A stretch of DNA of 17,454 nucleotides from a bacterium (GCA_030432015.1 JAUIHJ010000060.1:1-17454); one strand, 5' to 3'. Shown: positions 7,693 to 14,794, counted from the first letter of the stretch. Notes: generated from the sequence alone by a model not told the origin. Numbers and translations are program-made.

Positions 7693-8612
7693 CCGTCGGA
7701 TCCGTGCAAGTAGCCGCGGGGAATCAGTGGCGTTCGCGGACCGGCTCCGCGATGCTGCGTTAGCCCGGAGCCGGTGACAAACGTCCCGATACGGGTCAAC
7801 GGCACGCCGAGCGGTTGTTCGCGCAACATGCGACGGGCCGAATCGGGGGGCACGGCCAGGATCAACTCGAAATCTTCGCCGTCCGAAAGGGCGTGCTGCA
7901 AAGCGGATTCGCCATCCTGATTGCCCAGGGTCCGGGCCGCCGGTGCGATCGGCACCAGATCGAGATCAATCTCGGCACCGCACCCGCTGGCCTCCGCCAA
8001 CCGTGCCAGGTCCAGGGATAGTCCGTCGCTGACATCCAGACCCGCGTGCAGCTCGAATTCCCGGTGGAGCTGTAACACCTCGGCAACGCGAGGCTGGAAA
8101 TCGAAGTGATGCCCCAGGATGCTGCCGCCGAATTCGCCGGTGACGACAATCACGTCCCCTGGCCGCGCGCCGCTGCGCAACAGAGGGCCGCAGGCCGTGA
8201 CGTGGCCAATCGCAGTCACGCTGACGACCAGCGGCTGGTCCCAGCAGTTGGTATCACCCCCGGAAATCGTGATCCCAAATTCCTCGGCCAGACGATCCAT
8301 CGCCAGATAAAGGGATTTCACAAAGTCCAGATCCGCGGATCGCGGCAACGCCAACGACACCAATGCCGAAACCGGGCGGGCCGCCATGGCCGCCAGATCG
8401 CTCAGGTTTACCGCCAGCGCCTTGCGGCCGACGCGGTGGGGGCCGCAGCGGTCAACTTCGAAGTCGATGCCATCCATCAGCATATCCGTCGTGATGACGG
8501 CCCGAGGTGCATCGGTCAGGTCGAGGATCGCGGCGTCGTCACCGATCCCCACACACAATCGGTCGGAAAGCGGATAGCGGTCACGCAACCATGAGACAAT
8601 GAGAGGCTCCAT
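7689..8612 (-). CDS. thiL: ThiL, thiamine-monophosphate kinase
   Basis: A 307-residue ATP-dependent kinase of the PurM/AIR synthase-like superfamily that converts thiamine monophosphate to the cofactor thiamine diphosphate. Motifs visible: G-I-G-D-D-A-A at 22-28 (metal-ATP binding), T-T-D-M-L-M-D-G-I-D-F at 41-51, N-L-S-D-L-A-A-M at 69-76, G-G-D-T at 118-121, D-V-S-D-G-L at 193-198 and S-D-G-E-D-F-E-L at 243-250. The length is normal for the family. The ribosome binding site is weak (AGG three bases from the ATG), but no better start lies upstream in frame. It is the first gene of a two-gene minus-strand operon with tsaE. Co-location of thiL and tsaE is a linkage I recall from other bacteria. 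Confidence 0.95.
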   Translation of the reverse strand: MEPLIVSWLRDRYPLSDRLCVGIGDDAAILDLTDAPRAVITTDMLMDGIDFEVDRCGPHRVGRKALAVNLSDLAAMAARPVSALVSLALPRSADLDFVKSLYLAMDRLAEEFGITISGGDTNCWDQPLVVSVTAIGHVTACGPLLRSGARPGDVIVVTGEFGGSILGHHFDFQPRVAEVLQLHREFELHAGLDVSDGLSLDLARLAEASGCGAEIDLDLVPIAPAARTLGNQDGESALQHALSDGEDFELILAVPPDSARRMLREQPLGVPLTRIGTFVTGSGLTQHRGAGPRTPLIPRGYLHGSDG

Positions 8613-8698
8613 GCCTGCGATTATGGGCCGGCGATGGCCGGTTGGCCAAGTGGGGTGGGCAGGAGGTGGAGCGCCATGGCGAGCGTTCGTCCTGGCGA

Positions 8699-9991
8699 TC
8701 AGTCAACCTGCAGGTGACCGAACAACGTCTCGCCATTACGAATCACGTAGAATTTCAACGGCTCGCCGCGTTTGACATGGTCGCTGTCCAGAATGTAGGC
8801 GACGTTATCAAGGGAGATGGTCTCCCATTTCTGCATGCCGACCAGCACGTCGCCGTAACGAATCCCCTGACGGGCTGCGGGACCGTCGCCTCGCACGCCA
8901 ACCACCTTCAAGCCACCTCGGTACCTCGAATTCGCCCGGGTAAACATCTGCTGGCTGGCGGTGCCCAAACGTAATCCCAATTGCGTCCAGGTTCGCTCGG
9001 AGATCGACCGCGGCTGTTGATGGCGGGCCGAATTGGCCAACATCAAATTGACCGAAACCGGCTGGTCGTTACGATCGACTTTCAAGGCCAACTCTTCGCC
9101 AGCGGCGTAGTCGAGCAATTTTCGTTCAAAGTCGAGCGAACGGTAAACGGGCTGCTCGTCGATCGATTCGATCACGTCCCCAGGCTGCAGGCCACTGCGA
9201 CTCGCCGGGCTGTTACCGGATACTGAGACCACGACAAATTTTGTGCGGTGCGACGTTGACACCGTCTTGCCGATCACACCATGGTGGATCTGCTTGGAAA
9301 TATGGGCATCCAAGAGGCGCGACGCGACTTCGATCGCCTGGTCGATGGGGACCGCAAACCCAATCCCCTGGGCACCGACACGCACGGCGACGTTGATGCC
9401 GATCACGTCCCCATCAATATTCATTAACGGCCCGCCGGAATTCCCCGGGTTGATGCTCGCATCCGTCTGAATCAAATCAAGGTACTTTTGATCTTCGCTC
9501 ACCTGAACAGGACGATGCAACTGGCTGATGATTCCGCGAGTGATCGTGTGCGGATAGCCGTAAGCGTTGCCGATGGCAATCACCGGCTCGCCCAACATCA
9601 AATCGCTCGACGTTCCCATCGGAATCACCGGCAGGTCCTGAGGCACGTCAATTCGGATGATTGCCAGGTCCGTGGCGTGGTCGTGCCCGACCAACTGCGC
9701 GATAACCGTCTTTCCGGTTTGCGTCGAAACCTGAATCTGTTCGACGCCTTCGACGACGTGATAGTTCGTCAGGATATACCCGCGCTGGTCAATGACAATG
9801 CCCGTCCCCATGCCGTTGACGCGAGTGGACGCGTCCAGCGAGTCATCCGTCTTTTGACCGTGGATATTGACCACCGACGGGAGAGCTGTCGCCACGGCTT
9901 TGACGATTGCCGTTCGGCGAAGTTCAGAAGCTTGGCTCCCAACCGCGCCGAGGGCGACTGCTGTCGTTGCCAGCACAAGGGCGAGTTTCAT
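8699..9991 (-). CDS. HtrA/DegP-like serine protease with two PDZ domains
   Basis: A 430-residue exported S1C-family protease for envelope protein quality control. A Sec signal peptide (about residues 1-22, ending near G-S-Q-A-S) is followed by the trypsin-like domain with catalytic His78 (T-N-Y-H-V-V), Asp108 (A-T-D-L-A) and Ser185 (G-N-S-G-G-P). Two PDZ domains follow, at about 230-320 and 335-430; each carries the G-L-x-P/Y-G-D-V pattern that binds C-termini of misfolded substrates. An in-frame ATG at 10027 would add 12 residues (M-L-K-P-A-R...). I prefer 9991 because it gives a compact signal peptide. No strong Shine-Dalgarno precedes either start. It is a single gene, 86 bases from thiL and about 310 bases downstream of the Gfo/Idh-like gene. 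DegQ, DegP and DegS subtypes cannot be told apart here. Confidence 0.93.
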   Translation of the reverse strand: MKLALVLATTAVALGAVGSQASELRRTAIVKAVATALPSVVNIHGQKTDDSLDASTRVNGMGTGIVIDQRGYILTNYHVVEGVEQIQVSTQTGKTVIAQLVGHDHATDLAIIRIDVPQDLPVIPMGTSSDLMLGEPVIAIGNAYGYPHTITRGIISQLHRPVQVSEDQKYLDLIQTDASINPGNSGGPLMNIDGDVIGINVAVRVGAQGIGFAVPIDQAIEVASRLLDAHISKQIHHGVIGKTVSTSHRTKFVVVSVSGNSPASRSGLQPGDVIESIDEQPVYRSLDFERKLLDYAAGEELALKVDRNDQPVSVNLMLANSARHQQPRSISERTWTQLGLRLGTASQQMFTRANSRYRGGLKVVGVRGDGPAARQGIRYGDVLVGMQKWETISLDNVAYILDSDHVKRGEPLKFYVIRNGETLFGHLQVD

Positions 9992-10077
9992 AGGAATCCC
10001 GGATACGTGACGCGCAGGTTTGAGCATGTGGAGTTCGTCGATGCTATGCGCACTTGCGCGGTTTTGTGCGAGCGATA

Positions 10078-10094
10078 ATCTGTTTTGGACAGAT
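10078..10094. repeat. Dyad upstream of the htrA-like gene
   Basis: ATCTGT (10078-10083), loop TTTGG, ACAGAT (10089-10094): a perfect 6-bp inverted repeat 87 bases before the chosen protease start. It could be a regulator half-site pair. No clear -35/-10 pair could be placed around it. Confidence 0.4.
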
Positions 10095-10103
10095 ATCTCG
10101 GCT

Positions 10104-10142
10104 ATTTAGGTTTCCGATGGTTGTGATCGGTAGTTCCTAAAT
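10104..10142. promoter_or_regulatory. Nested dyad upstream of the htrA-like gene
   Basis: Outer arms ATTTAGG (10104-10110) and CCTAAAT (10136-10142) are perfect complements. Inside them CCGAT (10114-10118) and ATCGG (10126-10130) are also perfect complements around a 7-base loop, with short unpaired stretches between the two stems. On the minus strand it lies 113-151 bases before the protease start. There is no T-tract, so an operator or RNA structure is more likely than a terminator. Confidence 0.45.
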
Positions 10143-10273
10143 GCTGGCTCCAACACGTAGCTCGGCAGCGGTAGAGTCAACGCAAATTAACAGCCAATCA
10201 TGCGGATCGTAGCGGTTCAGATGGCTGGGAGGTTTGGCCCGACCCTGACGATTAGCCGGTGCTTTCCGGTGGT

Positions 10274-10295
10274 ACGCTTTACGTCGTGAAAGCGT
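10274..10295 (-). terminator. Stem-loop just after the Gfo/Idh-like gene
   Basis: ACGCTTT (10274-10280) and AAAGCGT (10289-10295) form a perfect 7-bp stem with an 8-base loop, beginning 6 bases past the stop codon of the minus-strand gene. The position suits a transcript end, but there is no T-tract on the minus strand, so it is only a candidate terminator. Confidence 0.35.
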
Positions 10296-10301
10296 GGCGA
10301 A

Positions 10302-11516
10302 TCACTTCGGTTCGAGACCCTGGGCACCTTCATGGCGTCCCGACTTGGCGACCATTAGCAGTGCTTGCAGTGCCAGGAATGCCAGTAGCGGGTAAACGGG
10401 CCAAAGCCGCAACAGGATATGCGACTGCGACTTGGCTTCATTTCGCATTTCCAGGGCTTCGGAGGCACTGGTCAGCATGGGCATCCGAAATCCCTCGACG
10501 ACGGCAAATCCGAGGGTCCCCAGCAGGCACAACAGCAGGATGAGGCCGCCGGCCGCCATAATGCCCTTAAATGCGTTTTCCTCTGGGTTACCCTCACGGC
10601 GGATCTCAATGGTCCGTTTGCGGCGCAAGCTGGTCGCCACGTGGTCCGCGATCTCCAGATCACGGCACGCGTCGAACCAGGATCCCATCCCGGCCGGTTC
10701 ACCCGCGAGTTCCTTGACGATGGCATCGGCTCCGTTCCAGTGGTCCCAGGCTGGCGTCGATGGACTGCCGTTGGGCACTTCAAGTCGCCATGGACCAATC
10801 GACGGCATCTCCAACGTGGCTCTGCCCCGTTCGCCGTGCAACGCGATCGTTGCGGCGGAATCGGCCTCGCTGGGTACCACGTTCCAACGCGCTGTCAGGC
10901 CGCTGGAGCCGTTCAGGCCGACACTCAGGCTCTTATAGGGATCATCGCGATCACCGGTTGCACTGACCCCTTCAACATTACCGATCAAGCCCCCCAGCAA
11001 GTGACTGTCGCGGCACAGTTGCGGGATCACGGTGTCGCGACGTCGTCGTGACATGTGGCGTTGAAACACAATCTGTTCGACGGCTCCGATCGGCGAATCG
11101 TCTCCCTGGCGAATCAAGTCGGCCAGATGATCGATCGCCGGATGTCCCCGCCCGGCACCGTATGGAATCATGACCGACGAATTTTCCGCGCGGATCATTT
11201 CAAGCTCGTAGGCCGACAACGAATCGCACATCGGCAGCGAGACGATCAGCTTCAGTCCACCATGCACCAGGGTCCGCAACTGCTGTTCACGATTCGCCTG
11301 GCCTGTGGAATTGGCCACCATGATGGCATCGATTTCCCGTCGCGCCAGCAATGCCTCGGGCGCATCACCGATTTCCACCCGGGGCGCAAATTCGCGGATT
11401 GCATCCAAGTGCTCGCCGACGTCGTAGACGATGCGCAGCTCATGGGCACGAGTTCGGCACAGCAGGCGGGCAAGTTCCAGGGTGTCTTGGTCGACACCCA
11501 CCAGGGCAAACTTCAT
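10302..11516 (-). CDS. Membrane-tailed, degenerate Gfo/Idh/MocA-like protein
   Basis: A 404-residue protein with the overall layout of the Gfo/Idh/MocA family: an N-terminal Rossmann-like segment (M-K-F-A-L-V-G-V-D at 1-9) and an alpha/beta C-terminal domain to about residue 305. The active-site landmarks are altered. The dinucleotide motif keeps only its first glycine (G7-V-D-Q-D), the E-K-P motif reads S-L-P at 93-95 so the catalytic Lys is gone, and the His-containing motif has His172 but Gly175 where Asp is usual. Two hydrophobic segments at about 318-342 and 367-390 would anchor it in the membrane, with the main domain probably cytoplasmic. It may be a non-catalytic binding or sensing protein. 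The frame stays open to 11681, but I start at 11516 because the domain begins there. It is divergent from the two-component genes. Confidence 0.75.
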   Translation of the reverse strand: MKFALVGVDQDTLELARLLCRTRAHELRIVYDVGEHLDAIREFAPRVEIGDAPEALLARREIDAIMVANSTGQANREQQLRTLVHGGLKLIVSLPMCDSLSAYELEMIRAENSSVMIPYGAGRGHPAIDHLADLIRQGDDSPIGAVEQIVFQRHMSRRRRDTVIPQLCRDSHLLGGLIGNVEGVSATGDRDDPYKSLSVGLNGSSGLTARWNVVPSEADSAATIALHGERGRATLEMPSIGPWRLEVPNGSPSTPAWDHWNGADAIVKELAGEPAGMGSWFDACRDLEIADHVATSLRRKRTIEIRREGNPEENAFKGIMAAGGLILLLCLLGTLGFAVVEGFRMPMLTSASEALEMRNEAKSQSHILLRLWPVYPLLAFLALQALLMVAKSGRHEGAQGLEPK

Positions 11517-11661
11517 GAATGCGACCAACTGCGTTGAGGGGAGATGCGTCGGGCAGACGAGGGGCGTGAACAACAGGGGGCCAGTGCCGTTTTCGGCGAC
11601 GACAGCTGCCGATTGCAGATGATGCCTCCCCGCAAAGTGAGCTGGCTCCATCGTGTGCCAT

Positions 11662-11693
11662 CCACTGGACCACTGGACCACTGTACCACTGGC
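11662..11693. repeat. Four tandem 8-base repeats
   Basis: Four consecutive units: CCACTGGA (11662-11669), CCACTGGA (11670-11677), CCACTGTA (11678-11685) and CCACTGGC (11686-11693). They lie about 150 bases upstream of the Gfo/Idh-like gene in non-coding DNA. Such short arrays can vary in copy number between strains by slippage. Confidence 0.8.
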
Positions 11694-11876
11694 CGGTCAA
11701 CGGCTAACTCGATTTTCGTCCTGGCACGTGACATCGTCAACCACGGTCGGCGGCCCTGTAAGGCTTTTGTGAGTTTCACACCGAGCGGTTGGTCGCTGGA
11801 TGCGTCAGTGAGGGATGCGTCAAGGTTTTCTTGTAACCTCCTGCCTGTCGAAATAGCGATGGCACCGGTCAACGGC
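11693..11876. repeat. Exact 12-base direct repeat, two copies
   Basis: CCGGTCAACGGC occurs at 11693-11704 and again at 11865-11876, in the same orientation and 172 bases apart, inside the divergent intergenic region. An exact 12-mer pair in about 500 bases is unlikely by chance. Duplicated operators or the edges of an old duplication are both possible. Confidence 0.6.
11798..11822 (+). promoter_or_regulatory. Paired 10-base direct repeat GGATGCGTCA
   Basis: GGATGCGTCA occurs at 11798-11807 and 11813-11822, with starts 15 bases apart, 222 bases before the response regulator gene. The same 10-mer recurs on the opposite strand at 14703-14712, before the DUF4153 gene. This is a candidate binding site for a shared regulator. 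Confidence 0.45.
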
Positions 11877-11892
11877 GCGTCGCAAGCGCCGT
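11823..11892. repeat. Two inverted repeats in the divergent region
   Basis: AGGTT (11823-11827) pairs with AACCT (11835-11839) around a 7-base loop. ACGGCGC (11872-11878) pairs with GCGCCGT (11886-11892) around a 7-base loop, a perfect GC-rich 7-bp stem. Neither is followed by a T-tract on either strand. Confidence 0.45.
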
Positions 11893-11902
11893 CAGGGACG
11901 CT

Positions 11903-11932
11903 TGTTACACACGCTGTTACAAACGATTTACA
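11903..11932 (+). promoter_or_regulatory. Direct repeats like an OmpR/PhoB-type operator
   Basis: TGTTACA at 11903-11909 and 11915-11921, then ATTTACA at 11926-11932, lie on one face of the helix with 12- and 11-base spacing. The inverse TTGTAAC occurs at 11831-11837. OmpR/PhoB family regulators typically bind tandem repeats about 10-11 bases apart, and the next gene encodes one. A -10-like TAGAAT lies at 11954-11959, 21 bases further on. Autoregulation is the natural reading, but it is inference. Confidence 0.4.
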
Positions 11933-11941
11933 ACGACGGAC

Positions 11942-12039
11942 CGCCATTCCGGCTAGAATGGCGTGCAGGTCCTGTGGGTGCCGGTGCGCAGATGCCGGCG
12001 AACTGCACGCGGACACGGGGGCAACCGATTGCCGGCAAT
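11942..12039 (+). promoter_or_regulatory. Structured leader before the response regulator gene
   Basis: Three inverted repeats follow one another. CGCCATTC (11942-11949) pairs with GAATGGCG (11956-11963). GCGTGCAG (11961-11968) pairs with CTGCACGC (12003-12010), enclosing an inner GCCGG (11980-11984) and CCGGC (11995-11999). ATTGCCGGCAAT (12028-12039) is a perfect 12-base palindrome that ends 4 bases before the ATG. The first two share bases 11961-11963 and would compete in RNA. No Shine-Dalgarno is visible, so the palindrome occupies the place of the ribosome binding site. Confidence 0.5.
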
Positions 12040-12043
12040 TCTC

Positions 12044-12742
12044 ATGAATGCTCGAACCATACTGACCATCGAGGATGACGCAGCCATTCGTCGCGGTATC
12101 GTCGACTGCCTGGAGTTTTCCGGCTATCACGTGCTGGAGTCCGCAAATGGAAGAGACGGACTCGAGATGGCGATTGGCTGCGAGTACGAGTTGCTGTTGC
12201 TCGATCTAGCGCTACCCGGCGTGAGTGGCTTGGAAATCCTGCGTGCGTTACGAAATGCCCGACCGACGACTCCTGTGATTATTCTCTCGGCTCGCGGCGA
12301 GGAAAACGATCGTGTCGAAGGGCTGCAACTGGGTGCGGATGACTATGTGGTCAAACCATTCAGTGTGCGCGAGTTGCTGGCGCGGGTCGAAGCCGTGTTG
12401 CGGCGATCGGCCGAGCGTCCTACGGACTTGCACGAGACGCCATTCCCGGGCGGTCATGCCGACTTTTCGCGGCGCGAGATCCGTTTTGAAAATGGCGAAC
12501 GGGCGGTACTTTCGGAACGCGAAGTGGAATTGCTGCGATACCTGGTGCAACACTCGGGTCGCGCGATCGGGCGCGATGAACTGCTTTCGAATGTTTGGGG
12601 GATCAGTCCACGCGGTGCCGCCACACGGACGATCGACATGCATGTTGCCAGGCTCCGCGATAAGTTGCGCGACAATTCCCTCCACCCTCAGATCCTGCTG
12701 ACGGTGCGTGGCAAGGGTTACATGTTTGCGAACGCCGACTGA
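12044..12742 (+). CDS. OmpR/PhoB-family response regulator
   Basis: A 232-residue two-component transcription regulator. The receiver domain (about 5-118) has the acidic pocket Glu10-Asp11-Asp12, the phosphoacceptor Asp54 (L-L-L-D-L-A-L-P-G), Ser82 in I-L-S-A-R, and Lys104-Pro105. The C-terminal winged-helix domain (about 135-230) has the expected L-S-E-R-E-V-E-L-L-R-Y-L start, an R-x-x-x-R-T-I-D-M-H-V-x-R-L-R-x-K-L recognition helix and the G-K-G-Y-M-F hairpin. The frame is open upstream to 11963, but the receiver fold starts at the ATG at 12044. The kinase gene starts 17 bases downstream, so they form one operon. The cognate signal is unknown. Repeats in the upstream region suggest self-control. 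Confidence 0.93.
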   Translation: MNARTILTIEDDAAIRRGIVDCLEFSGYHVLESANGRDGLEMAIGCEYELLLLDLALPGVSGLEILRALRNARPTTPVIILSARGEENDRVEGLQLGADDYVVKPFSVRELLARVEAVLRRSAERPTDLHETPFPGGHADFSRREIRFENGERAVLSEREVELLRYLVQHSGRAIGRDELLSNVWGISPRGAATRTIDMHVARLRDKLRDNSLHPQILLTVRGKGYMFANAD

Positions 12743-12759
12743 GGCACAGGATCACGACG

Positions 12760-14631
12760 ATGAAGCGACCTTGGCATTTCTGGACTTTATTTATTGCGGC
12801 GTTGGCCACGGTGCTGTCGGCGATGACCTGGCTGACGTTCATGGCGTTGGACCTGGATCGTGCGGAAATCGCCGCCCGTCAGCAAGCGGAATTGGAAGAA
12901 GATATCAGTCGGGCACTTTGGCGCATGGAAGTCACCCTGATGCCCATTCTGGCGAAAGAAGCGGCACGCCCTTCCTCCGCCTATGCCCCGTTGGCCGCCA
13001 CCGATTCTGGTGAAAAGTCACCTCATCACGGCGAATTGCCCACGCCCCCGATTGAACTCTCGCCCTTGTTGACCAACCGCTCCAAATACGTCCTCTTGAA
13101 CTTTGAAGTTGGCCCCGCAAACAAGTGGACATCGCCACAGAGCTTGACCGGCAGCCTTTGTGCCCTGGCTTGCCGAAACGGGGCGTCGATCGCTGAGATT
13201 CAGCAGTGCACACACCGTTTGGATGCTTTGCGGGGAACGGTCGAATACAAGACGTTGTTTGAACGGCTACCGGAGGATTCTCAGTCGGCCTCGACTTCCC
13301 TGCCGTTCGATCTGCAAGCCACCAACCCGGCCGATCCGACGCAGACCTTGACCAACAACCGGATGGACTTCAACACCCTCCAACTGCAGGTCCTCCAGGA
13401 TTCGGAGCCGGAGACGCAGTCGCCGGAACTCACCAATACCTACGTCAATCGCCGCACCCCTTCACGAAATCGCAACGACTTGCAACAACGCGCGGCGGCG
13501 TTGCAGACCTATTCGCAACAATCCATCCCTGCCGAACAGGTCTTGGCCGTGGGCGGGGACACGGTCCGCGAAGGGGTCAGTCGTCCCGTTTGGATCGGTT
13601 CGGAATTGCTATTTGCTCGGCGTGTTGAAACGCATGACGACGTGCGGATCCAAGGCTGCGTGCTGAATTGGCCAGCCATCAAACAACAGCTCCTTGAGGA
13701 AGTTGATGATCTGCTTCCGGGCATCGACATCGAACCCGTTTCGCAGCTAGAGCAAGTCAACGTCAGCCGGATGCTGGCCGCCCTCCCGGCTCAATTGGTA
13801 ATTACGAACCCCAGCGTACCGCAAGTCGCCTGGTCGCCCATGCGTGTTTCGCTGTGGATCGTATGGGCCTGCCTGTTGCTGGTCGCGGTCGGGGCCGGCG
13901 TACTCCTGCATGGTGTGCTGCAATTGAGCGAACGACGGGGCGCCTTTGTATCTGCCGTAACCCACGAACTGCGAACCCCGCTAACGACCTTCCGCATGTA
14001 CTCGGAAATGCTGGCACACGACATGGTGCCCGATCCGGCACGTCGCCGAACGTACTTGGAAACACTTCGCCGCGAAGCCGATCGCCTCTCCCACTTGGTG
14101 GAAAATGTCCTCTCGTATGCCCGCCTGGAACGGGGGCCTACCAGACGCGGTCACGAACGACTCACGGTCGACGCGATGCTGCAACGCATGACCGAACGGC
14201 TTGTCGAGCGTGCCGAGCAGGCCGACATGCAGTTAGCGATTCGAATCGATCCGGAGACCCGCGACCGGCGTCTGGAAACCGACCCTGCGGCGGTCGAGCA
14301 GATTCTCTTTAATCTGGTCGACAACGCCTGCAAGTACGCGGCCGCCGCCGACCATCGCCGGCTCAATTTGGAGGTGTACGAATCCGACGGCCTATTGCGA
14401 TTGTCGGTCGAGGACTACGGTCCGGGAGTCGCCGCGGGGAATGTTCGCAAGCTGTTTCGTCCATTTTCGAAGGCGGTCGACGATGCCGCGGACTCCACAC
14501 CGGGCGTAGGCCTGGGACTGGCCCTGTGCCGGCGATTGGCGCACGAATTGGGAGGACGACTCGACTTCGCACCCCATCCCGAGGGTGGCGCGATCTTCTT
14601 CCTGGAATTTCCAATTCCAGATCTGACGTGA
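12760..14631 (+). CDS. Sensor histidine kinase with large unassigned periplasmic domain
   Basis: A 623-residue membrane sensor kinase paired with the regulator just upstream. Transmembrane helix 1 covers about residues 8-30 and helix 2 about 365-386. The roughly 335 residues between them would be periplasmic and match no sensor domain I recognise; the stretch at about 172-260 is rich in Ser, Thr, Gln and Asn and looks poorly ordered. The second helix passes almost directly into the HisKA domain, with His402 in T-H-E-L-R-T-P-L, so no HAMP linker is evident. The ATPase domain has the N-box (Asn517 and Asn522 in F-N-L-V-D-N-A-C-K-Y), the G1 box E-D-Y-G-P-G at 551-556 and the G2 box P-G-V-G-L-G-L at 581-587. 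AGGA at 12748-12751 is 8 bases before the ATG. Confidence 0.93.
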   Translation: MKRPWHFWTLFIAALATVLSAMTWLTFMALDLDRAEIAARQQAELEEDISRALWRMEVTLMPILAKEAARPSSAYAPLAATDSGEKSPHHGELPTPPIELSPLLTNRSKYVLLNFEVGPANKWTSPQSLTGSLCALACRNGASIAEIQQCTHRLDALRGTVEYKTLFERLPEDSQSASTSLPFDLQATNPADPTQTLTNNRMDFNTLQLQVLQDSEPETQSPELTNTYVNRRTPSRNRNDLQQRAAALQTYSQQSIPAEQVLAVGGDTVREGVSRPVWIGSELLFARRVETHDDVRIQGCVLNWPAIKQQLLEEVDDLLPGIDIEPVSQLEQVNVSRMLAALPAQLVITNPSVPQVAWSPMRVSLWIVWACLLLVAVGAGVLLHGVLQLSERRGAFVSAVTHELRTPLTTFRMYSEMLAHDMVPDPARRRTYLETLRREADRLSHLVENVLSYARLERGPTRRGHERLTVDAMLQRMTERLVERAEQADMQLAIRIDPETRDRRLETDPAAVEQILFNLVDNACKYAAAADHRRLNLEVYESDGLLRLSVEDYGPGVAAGNVRKLFRPFSKAVDDAADSTPGVGLGLALCRRLAHELGGRLDFAPHPEGGAIFFLEFPIPDLT

Positions 14632-14702
14632 TCTTCGCCTTGAACCCGTTCTTATTTTGCCCGTACGATGAGACACGAGCCACCCGTTCGCGGCCAGGAT
14701 CG

Positions 14703-14712
14703 TGACGCATCC
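14703..14712 (-). promoter_or_regulatory. Third copy of the GGATGCGTCA motif, before the DUF4153 gene
   Basis: TGACGCATCC here is the exact reverse complement of the paired 10-mer at 11798-11822. It lies 82 bases before the chosen start of the membrane protein gene. An alternative GTG start at 14702 would overlap it, which slightly favours the start at 14795. Confidence 0.4.
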
Positions 14713-14794
14713 CGTTTCGAGGTTCCTGGCGCGGCAAGGTGACCGTCGACAGGTAACGGAGGATGGCTCCTTTTTTGCAGAAGATGGATTATCG

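Noticed and set aside
8672..8681. CGCCATGGCG palindrome between thiL and the htrA-like gene as a terminator
   Set aside because: It is only 10 bases, has no loop and no T-tract, and such palindromes are common in GC-rich DNA.
10161..10230. tRNA-like stretch: TAGCTCGGCAGCGGTAGAG resembles a D-arm and GGTTCAGAT a T-loop
   Set aside because: No acceptor stem or anticodon arm can be folded, and the T-loop lacks the required TTCRA pattern.
11517..11681. 55-residue N-terminal extension of the Gfo/Idh-like protein
   Set aside because: It would be encoded partly by the tandem 8-mer array and precedes the natural start of the Rossmann strand M-K-F-A-L-V.
11544..12047. 167-codon plus-strand frame in the same region
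   Set aside because: No ribosome site, no domain, and its content is explained by repeats and leader structures.
11513..12130. 205-codon minus-strand frame across the divergent region
   Set aside because: It overlaps the start of the response regulator, has no recognisable domain and reads through the tandem repeats and dyads.
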